Assembly (NCBI GenBank): GCA_019308905.1
Contig: JAFDHF010000022.1
Coordinates: forward strand, 1-50,970
Length of the DNA: 50,970 nucleotides
Reading direction: 5' to 3'
Source: Deltaproteobacteria bacterium
GTDB lineage: Bacteria > Desulfobacterota > BSN033 > WVXP01
The translations under genes were made by a program, and so were the position numbers. The notes under the pieces were generated by a model. That model was given only the letters and a program-made list of their open reading frames with translations. It had not been told where the DNA came from and made no database searches. Positions 34,764 to 42,107 of the stretch are shown here, piece after piece; positions within the stretch are counted from its first letter, which is position 1, and each line of letters starts with the position of its first letter.

Positions 34764-35756
34764 ATGCCCATGTTTCTGTCGCGAGAGGATCTGAGAGACC
34801 TTCTCACCATGCCGGAAGTTATCGAAGCCGTGGAAGAGGGCTTCGTACTGTACAAGAAGGGCCTCTGTACCGTGCCGGTGCGGATGCCCGTGAAGCTCGA
34901 GAAATCCGAAGGGCTCTTTCTCTTTATGCCGGCTTCCGTGGAGGAGGAGGGCGCCTTTGGAACCAAGATCGTATCGGTTTTTCCAAAGAACCCGGCCGTG
35001 GGGCTCCCGACCATCGATGCGGTCTACCTGCTCAATGACCCGGCCACGGGCCGGTTTCTTGCCCTCATGGATGGAATACTGCTCACCTCCATCCGGACCG
35101 GCGCTACCTCGGCGGTTGCGACAAAGCATCTGGCCCGAAAGGATGCCTCGACACTCGGGATTATCGGCACAGGAGCGCAGGCGGCCTTCCAGGCCGAAGG
35201 GGTCTGTGCCGTGAGACCGATCGAGCGGGTCTGGGCCTACGATCTGGACCGTGAAAGTGCCCGGAGGTTCGCTGCCAAGGCTGCGGGGAGCCTGGGTATA
35301 CCTGTGGAGGTGGCCCCTTCGCCACGGGAGGTGGTGGCCGCCTCGGATGTATTGGTAACGGTTACGACCTCGGCCGAGCCGGTTTTCGACGGGCGCGATC
35401 TCAAACCCGGCACGCACATAAACGCGGTGGGTACGTACAACCCTGAAATACGGGAGATCGACGACGAAACGGTGAAGAGGTCGAGGATCGTCGTGGATAC
35501 CTATGAGGGGTGCCTGGCCGAAGCCGGGGACCTGCTGATCCCGATGAAGGCGGGGGTGATCTCCAGAGAGAGCATCCATGCCGATCTCGGGGAGATCATC
35601 CTGGGCCTCAAGCCGGGCCGAACAGGGGACGACGAGATCACCCTCTTCGAGTCGGTGGGCTTTGCCCTGGAGGACCTGAAGGCGGCCCTGCTCGCCTACG
35701 AGAAGGCCAGGGCCCAGGGCGTCGGGCTGGAGTTGAGTCTCGAAGGAACCCCATGA
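34764..35756 (+). CDS. Ornithine cyclodeaminase/mu-crystallin family protein, candidate pyrroline-2-carboxylate reductase
   Basis: 330 residues from the ATG at 34764, with GAGGGA seven bases upstream; a GTG at 34743 is possible. The family core is plain: LLTSIRTGATSAVATKHLAR near residue 105 then LGIIGTGAQAAFQAEG, the dinucleotide-binding turn, and INAVGTYNPEIREIDDE near 220. Members are ornithine cyclodeaminase, alanine dehydrogenase and ketimine reductases including delta-1-pyrroline-2-carboxylate reductase, which turns the product of cis- or trans-3-hydroxyproline dehydratases into L-proline. Aconitase X in this window makes that product if it is a cis-3-hydroxyproline dehydratase, so the reductase role is favoured (inference). 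It is the first gene after the set 3 hairpin and precedes the AOR by 69 bases. Confidence 0.82.
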   Translation: MPMFLSREDLRDLLTMPEVIEAVEEGFVLYKKGLCTVPVRMPVKLEKSEGLFLFMPASVEEEGAFGTKIVSVFPKNPAVGLPTIDAVYLLNDPATGRFLALMDGILLTSIRTGATSAVATKHLARKDASTLGIIGTGAQAAFQAEGVCAVRPIERVWAYDLDRESARRFAAKAAGSLGIPVEVAPSPREVVAASDVLVTVTTSAEPVFDGRDLKPGTHINAVGTYNPEIREIDDETVKRSRIVVDTYEGCLAEAGDLLIPMKAGVISRESIHADLGEIILGLKPGRTGDDEITLFESVGFALEDLKAALLAYEKARAQGVGLELSLEGTP

Positions 35757-35825
35757 AAAGAGGCGGCCTCCGGGTGCACCGAGCCGTTCCGGGGGATGCA
35801 GGGGTTGGATGGAGGAGCTGGGCCC

Positions 35826-37676
35826 ATGGGAAACGGATACTGGCAGAGAATGCTCAGGGTGGATCTCACCCATCGAAAAACCAGGGTGGAGGAGATCCCT
35901 GAAAGGGAGATCAAGAGGTTTATCGGCGGGGCGGGCCTTGGTGCCGAGATCCTGTACAGGGAGCTTCCCGGGAAGATCGATCCCTATGACGGCAGCAACC
36001 TCATTATCTTCGGGACCGGTCCGTTCCAGGGTCCCCCCATTCCGGGGGGTGCGAAGTTCAGCATAGTGGGGATCTCTCCCCTCACGCACACCTTTGCGGA
36101 CACCGCGGCCGGGGCCGACTGGGGGCCTTCGCTGAAAGAGGCTGGTTACGACATGGTGGTGATCGAAGGTCTTTCGGAAGGCCCGGTCTACCTCCACCTT
36201 GCAGATGGTCGCGCCGAGATCAGGGACGCCTCCTCGCTCTGGGGGCTCGATACCTTCGACACGGTGGATGCGGTCCGCAGGGAGACCGGGGACGGAAGGC
36301 TGAGTGTGGCGGCAATCGGCCCTGCGGGGGAGAGGAGGGTAGCCATCGCGTGCGTGGCTGTGGACAAGCACAGTTTTGCAGGACGTTGCGGCCTGGGAGC
36401 GGTCATGGGTTCCAAGAACCTCAAGGCCGTCGCGGTGAGGGGAGCGCGGAAGGCCGAGGTGAGCGATCCTGCGAGGGTGGAAGAACTGACAAAGAGATAC
36501 CGGCGCCACATCCTCCAGGCGGTTAAGGCAAACGGGTTCAGGGCACACGGCACCCCCGGCCTTTGCGAGACCGCCGAGGGGCTGGGAGACATGCCCATCA
36601 AGTACTGGGAAGGGGATGTGTGGCCCGAAGGGGCAAAGAGGCTCGGCGCTCCGAACTACACCGAGGTCCTCAAGGCAAACCCCTTGCCCTGCAGGTACTG
36701 CCCCGTGGGATGCCATCGTGGCATTACGATCACGGAGCCCCAGCAATACGTCCAGAGGGGGATCGGCCCGGAATACGAGACCCTTGGCATGATGGGGACC
36801 AATCTTCTCATCGACGATCCGAAGGCCGTGGCCTGGGGGAACCGGATCGCCAACCGCCTTGGACTCGATACGATCTCGGCGGGCGCCATGGCGGGCTTTG
36901 CCATGGAGTGCTTTGAAAGGGGATGGATCACCGCAAAGGAGACCGGAGGACTGGAGATAAAGTGGGGAGACCCGAAGGCCCTCTTTGCCCTGTTGGAGCA
37001 GATCGGCAACAGGGAGGGTTTCGGTTCGATATTTTCCGGAGGCACCCTCGCCGCTGCGGAAGAGATCGGCCACGGGGCGGCTCGGATCGTCGCCCACTGC
37101 AAGGGTCTCGATATCCCGTCCCACGATCCGAGGGCATGCATCTCACTGGCTCCGACCTATGCCACGGGGACCCGGGGGGCCTGCCACTTCAGAGGTGGAT
37201 GTGAAGACATAGAGATGGGAGGGTTCTTCATCCCGGAACTGGGGATCACAGAGGGGACCGTCAGGTTTTTTGAAAGGGAGAATCAGAGTATGGTGGCGGC
37301 AAAATGCCAGGACTACTTCGCCCTGCTCAATTCGCTGGTATTATGCGCCTTTATGGTCGACGGCGGTGATATGCCCTTCTCGGGGGTCAGGGACCTCTTC
37401 AACGCCGTTACCGGGTGGGGATATAACATCGAGGAGCTGATGGAGGCCGGGGAGAGGATCTTTACCGTGCAGAGGCTCATCAACCTCCGTGACGGTTACG
37501 GCGCCGAGACGGACGTACTCCCACAGAAGATGCTCAAGCCGGCCAAGGAGGGGTTCAGGGCGAACAGGGTGCCGCCCTTCGAGGATCTCATGAAGGACTA
37601 CTACGAGCTGCGGGGATGGGATGCGGCGGGGAAGCCGCTGGAAGAGACTCTCAGCCGGCTGGGTCTGACAGGATAG
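35826..37676 (+). CDS. Aldehyde:ferredoxin oxidoreductase (tungstopterin AOR family)
   Basis: 616 residues from the ATG at 35826 (GGAGGAG upstream). Domain 1 starts WQRMLRVDLTHRKTRVEEIP and contains GGAGLGAEILYREL; SPLTHTFADTAAGADWGP near 85-102 binds the pterin. The [4Fe-4S] ligands are C289, C292, C296 (CRYCPVGC) and C507 (LVLCAFM). AORs oxidise aldehydes to acids with ferredoxin and are typical of anaerobes. Placed beside hydroxyproline-type genes, it could oxidise alpha-ketoglutarate semialdehyde or another aldehyde made by this locus in place of the NAD(P) dehydrogenase of aerobes (inference). No MoaD-like or AOR-specific ferredoxin gene is adjacent. Confidence 0.9.
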   Translation: MGNGYWQRMLRVDLTHRKTRVEEIPEREIKRFIGGAGLGAEILYRELPGKIDPYDGSNLIIFGTGPFQGPPIPGGAKFSIVGISPLTHTFADTAAGADWGPSLKEAGYDMVVIEGLSEGPVYLHLADGRAEIRDASSLWGLDTFDTVDAVRRETGDGRLSVAAIGPAGERRVAIACVAVDKHSFAGRCGLGAVMGSKNLKAVAVRGARKAEVSDPARVEELTKRYRRHILQAVKANGFRAHGTPGLCETAEGLGDMPIKYWEGDVWPEGAKRLGAPNYTEVLKANPLPCRYCPVGCHRGITITEPQQYVQRGIGPEYETLGMMGTNLLIDDPKAVAWGNRIANRLGLDTISAGAMAGFAMECFERGWITAKETGGLEIKWGDPKALFALLEQIGNREGFGSIFSGGTLAAAEEIGHGAARIVAHCKGLDIPSHDPRACISLAPTYATGTRGACHFRGGCEDIEMGGFFIPELGITEGTVRFFERENQSMVAAKCQDYFALLNSLVLCAFMVDGGDMPFSGVRDLFNAVTGWGYNIEELMEAGERIFTVQRLINLRDGYGAETDVLPQKMLKPAKEGFRANRVPPFEDLMKDYYELRGWDAAGKPLEETLSRLGLTG

Positions 37677-37711
37677 GCGATGGAGTGTTGGACCGCACGG
37701 GAGGGATCCGG

Positions 37712-38518
37712 GTGAAGCTGGAAGACAGGGTTGCCCTGGTGACTGGTGCGAGCCAGGGGATCGGGCGGGGCATCGCCCTGGGATTGGCCGGAGCAGGTGC
37801 TCACGTCGTGGTGAACTGCGACAGGAACTTGGAGGCCGCTGAAGGCGTGGCACGGGAGATCAGGAAACTGGGGCGCCGGTCCCTGGTTGTCCGTGCCGAT
37901 GTTTCAAAGAAGCCCGACGTGGAGCGGATGGTCGAGGCGGTTCTTGACGGATTCGACAGGATCGACGTCCTGGTCAACAACGCTGGAATCCTGGTGGCGG
38001 CAGGCCCCATAGAGGACCTGGCCGAGCAGGACTGGGACCGTGTCATCGAGGTCAATCTCAAGGGGGTCTTTCTCTGTTGCCAGGCCGTGGGGAAGCAGAT
38101 GATCGAGAGGAGATCCGGGGGGTCGATAATCAATGTGGCCTCCATCTCGGCTGAGATACCCGAGATCAACGACGGTGCCTACACCCCGAGCAAGGCAGGG
38201 GTCCTCGGGCTGACCCGCCTGCTCGCCGTGGAATGGGCGAAATACGGCATAAGGGTCAATGCCCTGAGCCCCGGGCCCGTGATGACTCCCCTGCAGAGGG
38301 AGTCTTACCCCACCGAAGAGCTCCTGGCTGCGAGAAACAGGGCGGTTCCCATGAACAGGCATGGAACACCCGAAGAGATGGCCAGGGTCGCGGTCTTCCT
38401 TGCGTCCGACGACTCGAGTTACATCACCGGCGCGAACATCAAGGTGGACGGTGGCTCCCAGGCGAGCATGTTCCACCTGATCCGCCAGTTGGCCGGTGCG
38501 GATCCGAAGGGCGAGTAG
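37712..38518 (+). CDS. Short-chain dehydrogenase/reductase #2 (FabG-like)
   Basis: 268 residues from a GTG at 37712 with GAGGGA upstream; an in-frame ATG 96 bases earlier would add a tail without homology that overlaps the AOR gene. Motifs are TGASQGIG near residue 12, NNAG near 90, NVASISAEIPE with Ser and AYTPSKAG with Tyr and Lys. The end ITGANIKVDGGSQASM is typical. It shares the operon of the OCD-family and AOR genes. Its role is not defined; an alcohol/aldehyde or keto/hydroxy step next to AOR is plausible. Confidence 0.87.
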   Translation: MKLEDRVALVTGASQGIGRGIALGLAGAGAHVVVNCDRNLEAAEGVAREIRKLGRRSLVVRADVSKKPDVERMVEAVLDGFDRIDVLVNNAGILVAAGPIEDLAEQDWDRVIEVNLKGVFLCCQAVGKQMIERRSGGSIINVASISAEIPEINDGAYTPSKAGVLGLTRLLAVEWAKYGIRVNALSPGPVMTPLQRESYPTEELLAARNRAVPMNRHGTPEEMARVAVFLASDDSSYITGANIKVDGGSQASMFHLIRQLAGADPKGE

Positions 38519-38573
38519 AGTCATCTACCAGGGATTCCTCCCGATAGGCTTGCCCGGGACCGGACCGTGGGTG

Positions 38574-38603
38574 TTGGATATTGGCACCAAGAGGGGCTAT
38601 AAT
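38574..38603 (+). promoter_or_regulatory. Promoter of the glycyl radical enzyme operon
   Basis: A perfect TATAAT (38598-38603) with TTGGAT 18 bases upstream (38574-38579). Transcription would start near 38610 and leave a leader of about 120 bases before the first gene. Confidence 0.55.
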
Positions 38604-38623
38604 TATTCGTCATCGAAAAATAC

Positions 38624-38720
38624 CCCTCCAATGAAGATTGGGGGATTTCCGGGGTACCCGCCCGGCGAGGGGAATGCCCTCCCAGTGGGAGGGTTTCTAT
38701 GAAACGGCCGGTTCCGGCCG
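38624..38720 (+). promoter_or_regulatory. Structured 5' leader with competing hairpins before glycyl radical enzyme #1
   Basis: Hairpin 1 is CCC-T-CCAAT / ATTGG-GGG (38624-38644, one bulged T, GAAG loop). Hairpin 2 is CCCTCCC / GGGAGGG (38677-38693, AGT loop) followed by TTTCT, terminator-like. An upstream GAGGG (38667-38671) can pair with CCCTC (38677-38681), excluding hairpin 2. Hairpin 3 is CGGCC / GGCCG (38705-38720). The layout resembles an attenuator or riboswitch expression platform, but I do not recognise a known RNA class. Confidence 0.45.
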
Positions 38721-38732
38721 CGAGGGTGCTTG

Positions 38733-41090
38733 ATGGCAACAGAGAGGATCAAGAGGCTCTATCAGGACCTGCTCGATGCAAGGCCTTCCATCTCGGTCGA
38801 GAGGGCCCGGATCTACACGGAGGCGATCCGGGATGCCGGAGGCATGTCCGTCATCATGCAGCGGGCCGTGGGCCTGTCGAAGGTGCTCAAAGAAAAAGAA
38901 GTGAGGATCAACGACAGGGAGCTGATCGTGGGCAGCCTCACCGAGAAGGAGAGGGGAGCCATCGTGACCCCTGAATTCGGGTGGCGCGGGATTCTGGCCG
39001 AGTTGGACCTCTTTCCGGCAAGAGAAGCGGACCGGTTGGAGATCTCAAAGGAAGAAAGAGAGGAACTCAGGGCCCTGTTCAGGTTCTGGAAGGGGAAGAG
39101 CGTGGAGGAGAACGTCGATTCCCTCCTGAGCCGAAGGGCGCAGAGGGCTCTCAAGACGGGTCTCACCACCCTTGGAGGCCATTCCACGTCCCTGGGCAAC
39201 ATCACACCCGACTACCCCATGCTCCTCAGAGACGGACTGGACGGGATCAGGGCCAGGGTATCGAAGAGGCTGAGAGAGACGCGGGCGGACTGTCCTGGGG
39301 CGATCGAGAAGATAGACTTCTACCGGGCAGCCCTGGTGGCGATAGACGGGGTCATTCGATTCGCGGAAAGATACGCCCGACTCGCGGGCCGCCTGGCAGG
39401 CAAGGAGGCCTCCCCCGAGAGAAGAGGGGAACTCGAGAGGATCGCGAGGATATGCAGGCAGGTACCGCGCCTTCCGGCACGGGATTTCCACGAGGCGATC
39501 CAGTCTCTCTGGTTCATCCATCTCGTATTCCACATAGAATCGAGTCCCCATGCGATCCTCCTGGGGCGGATCGATCAATACCTCTACCCCTTCTACGAGA
39601 GGGACCTCAGGGAAAACCGCCTGACCAGAGAGGAGGCAAAGGAGCTGCTCGAGTGCCTCTGGATCAAGACCACGGAACTCATAAAGATCCAAGACGATTT
39701 CTACAGCAGGGCCTTTTCGGGTTTCCCCCTTTTTCAGGTGGCGATGGTGGGGGGCGTCGACGGAGACGGTGATGACGTGACCAATGACCTCTCCCATCTG
39801 ATTCTCGAGGTGGTCGGGGACGTGAGAACCACCCAGCCTTCGATCTCCTTGAGGTACAATCAGAGGACACCCGACGATTTCATGAGAAAGGCGTGCAGGG
39901 TGGTCGCCTCCGGAGTCGGTATCCCCGCTTTTGTCAACGACGGCGTGATAATCCCGAAGATGCTGCGGAGAGGTGCCACCCTCGAGGAGGCGAGGGACTA
40001 CGTCACCAACTGCATCGAACCGGAGATACCCGGGATGACCGACTCGAGGGCCCACTCGGGGTATGTCAACTTCGGCAAATGCATCGAGTTGGTCATGAAC
40101 AACGGGATCGACCCCCTTTCAGGAGAAAGGGTAGGTGTGGAGACGGGTGAGCCGAGGTCGCTCAGGGGATTCGACGACTTCCTGGGGGCGGTCCTTGAGC
40201 AGATCCGGTTCGCGGTCGGCCTGATCGAACAGTCCTATAATGCCTGTGAGTTGGTCCACAGCCGGCTTGCCCCCGAGGTCTTTCTCTCCCTTTTTATCAG
40301 TGACTGCATCGAATCGGGCAAAACCCGCCAGGCAGGAGGGGCGCGGTACAATCATTCCACGATCTTCGGGACGGGCCTCGCCACCCTCGTAGATTCTCTG
40401 GCCGCGGTGAGAAAGGTGGTGTACGAAGAGGGCATCGTCGGCCTGGACGGCCTGAACCGGATCCTCTGCAAGGATTTTGCCGGGGAGGAGCGGTTCAGGC
40501 AGATGCTTCTCAATAGATGCCCCAAGTACGGGAACGACCTGGACGAGGTGGACAGCCTCGCGAGAAGGGTTGTGAGGTTTTTCTGCGAAACGGTTCAATC
40601 CCGAAACTGTCTTCGCGGGGGCACGTATCTCGCTGAACTCCACTCCGTAACCATGCACGCTATTTTCGGGAAGATGTGCGGGGCCACACCCGATGGAAGG
40701 AGGAAGGGGTATCCTCTGTCCGACGGCGTCTCTCCGGTTCAGGGTGCGGACAGGGCCGGGCCTACGGGGGTGATCAAATCGGTCGCAAAGATCGATCACC
40801 TGAACGTTCTCAACGGCACGCTTCTCAACCAGAAATTCTCCCTGGGCGCCCTGAAAGGGGAGGCCGACTACGAGAAGTTCTCCTCCCTCATAAGAACCTA
40901 TTTCGCCCTGGGCGGCCACCACGTTCAGTTCAACGTCGTGGCCGGCGAGACCCTCAGGAAGGCCCAGTCGAGGCCCGAGGAGTTCAGGAGCCTCATCGTA
41001 CGCGTGGCGGGTTACAGCGCCTTCTTCAATGAATTGACCAGAGAGGTGCAGGACGAAATCATCGACAGGACAGAACACCAGACCCTGTGA
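38733..41090 (+). CDS. Glycyl radical enzyme #1 (PFL2/glycerol-dehydratase-like)
   Basis: 785 residues from the ATG at 38733. The glycyl radical loop is RVAGYSAFF with G760; the thiyl Cys is C427 in TNCIEPEIPG, with the general-base Glu E429 present, as in glycerol dehydratase, choline lyase and hydroxyproline dehydratase. GGHSTSLGN (H150) and GRIDQYLYPFY near 279 also match the dehydratase/lyase branch. The usual Gly before the catalytic Cys is Asn here. Substrate is unknown: it is not PFL, and an eliminase acting on a hydroxy compound or amine is expected from the Cys-X-Glu motif. It shares the single activase with enzyme #2. Confidence 0.88.
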   Translation: MATERIKRLYQDLLDARPSISVERARIYTEAIRDAGGMSVIMQRAVGLSKVLKEKEVRINDRELIVGSLTEKERGAIVTPEFGWRGILAELDLFPAREADRLEISKEEREELRALFRFWKGKSVEENVDSLLSRRAQRALKTGLTTLGGHSTSLGNITPDYPMLLRDGLDGIRARVSKRLRETRADCPGAIEKIDFYRAALVAIDGVIRFAERYARLAGRLAGKEASPERRGELERIARICRQVPRLPARDFHEAIQSLWFIHLVFHIESSPHAILLGRIDQYLYPFYERDLRENRLTREEAKELLECLWIKTTELIKIQDDFYSRAFSGFPLFQVAMVGGVDGDGDDVTNDLSHLILEVVGDVRTTQPSISLRYNQRTPDDFMRKACRVVASGVGIPAFVNDGVIIPKMLRRGATLEEARDYVTNCIEPEIPGMTDSRAHSGYVNFGKCIELVMNNGIDPLSGERVGVETGEPRSLRGFDDFLGAVLEQIRFAVGLIEQSYNACELVHSRLAPEVFLSLFISDCIESGKTRQAGGARYNHSTIFGTGLATLVDSLAAVRKVVYEEGIVGLDGLNRILCKDFAGEERFRQMLLNRCPKYGNDLDEVDSLARRVVRFFCETVQSRNCLRGGTYLAELHSVTMHAIFGKMCGATPDGRRKGYPLSDGVSPVQGADRAGPTGVIKSVAKIDHLNVLNGTLLNQKFSLGALKGEADYEKFSSLIRTYFALGGHHVQFNVVAGETLRKAQSRPEEFRSLIVRVAGYSAFFNELTREVQDEIIDRTEHQTL

Positions 41091-41180
41091 AGGGGCGCAG
41101 GGAAGGGTGCCGGCAGGGCGTTGAAATCCGATTTCAGGACCCCTTCCTTGTCTGGGGAATAGGGGAAGCAGAACGAAGAA

Positions 41181-42086
41181 ATGGCCGAGGGCCTCATATT
41201 CGACATCAAACGGTATGCGATCCACGACGGGCCGGGTATCCGGACGACGGTCTTCCTGAAGGGATGCCCTCTCACGTGCTGGTGGTGCGACAACCCGGAG
41301 AGCCAGAGTCGTGAGAGGGAGTTCACCTTCTGGCCCGACAGGTGCCTCGGGTGTGATGCCTGTATCGAGGCATGCACGAGGGACGCGGTGGTAAAGGACG
41401 ACGGGGGGATGCGGCGGATCGAGGCATCACGGTGCGACTTCTGCATGTCGTGTGTGGAGGAGTGCTACCCTGGGGCCCTGCAGGCGGTCGGCCGCCGGAT
41501 CGATGTGGATGCCCTGCTCGACGAAGTCGAGAAGGACCTGGACTTCTACAGGGCCTCCGGGGGAGGGGTCACCTTTTCAGGGGGAGAGCCCCTTTCCCAG
41601 CCCGAATTCCTCCAGGAAATCCTTGCCGCCTGCAAGGGGAGGGGGCTCCACACGGCCGTTGATACGTGCGGTTATGCCTCCTGGGCAATCATCAAGAAGG
41701 TGGCCCCCTATGTCGACCTTTTCCTTTACGACGTCAAGCTCATGGACGAGGAGAAGCATCGGCGGTATACGGGTGTTTCAAACAGGCTGATCCTCTCAAA
41801 CCTGCGAAGGCTGGCAGGTGCCAACCGCGTGGTCGTCCGCATGCCTCTCGTCCCCGGGATCAACGACGACAGGGAGAACACGAGGCGTCTCGGGGAGTTT
41901 CTTTCGGGTCTGGAGGGGATCGAGGGGGTCGATCTTCTTCCCTATCACAGGTTGGGGGTCTCGAAGTACGAGAGGGTCGGCAGGAGATATGTCTTGAATG
42001 GCACGGAGTCTCCGGCTCCGGTGGAGATCGAGGCCGTGCGCGACACCTTGGAGAGAGCGGGTTTGAGGGTAAGGATCGGGGGCTAG
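41181..42086 (+). CDS. Glycyl radical enzyme activating enzyme (radical SAM)
   Basis: 301 residues. The radical SAM motif CxxxCxxC is C29, C33, C36 (GCPLTCWWC), and a ferredoxin-like insert carries two more clusters, C55-C58-C61-C65 and C85-C88-C91-C95. GGGVTFSGGEPLSQPEF near 127 is the SAM-binding GGE region. The dual-cluster insert is characteristic of activases of glycerol dehydratase, choline lyase and HypD and absent from PFL activase. The enzyme abstracts hydrogen from the Gly of a partner enzyme. It lies between the two glycyl radical enzymes, 91 bases after #1 and 21 before #2, and presumably activates both. Confidence 0.93.
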   Translation: MAEGLIFDIKRYAIHDGPGIRTTVFLKGCPLTCWWCDNPESQSREREFTFWPDRCLGCDACIEACTRDAVVKDDGGMRRIEASRCDFCMSCVEECYPGALQAVGRRIDVDALLDEVEKDLDFYRASGGGVTFSGGEPLSQPEFLQEILAACKGRGLHTAVDTCGYASWAIIKKVAPYVDLFLYDVKLMDEEKHRRYTGVSNRLILSNLRRLAGANRVVVRMPLVPGINDDRENTRRLGEFLSGLEGIEGVDLLPYHRLGVSKYERVGRRYVLNGTESPAPVEIEAVRDTLERAGLRVRIGG

Positions 42087-42107
42087 CGGCGAGGAGGTGC
42101 GGGGTTT

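Noticed and set aside
34614-37124. 836-codon open frame on the minus strand opposite the OCD-family and AOR genes
   Set aside because: It mirrors two well-supported plus-strand genes in a GC-rich region, its protein shows no domain and is rich in Arg, Pro and His, as antisense shadows are.
38699-38974. Short open frame with a good GGAGGG site just before glycyl radical enzyme #1
   Set aside because: It runs 240 bases into the enzyme gene in another frame without homology; the GGAGGG is part of the leader hairpin. A leader peptide cannot be excluded but nothing supports one.
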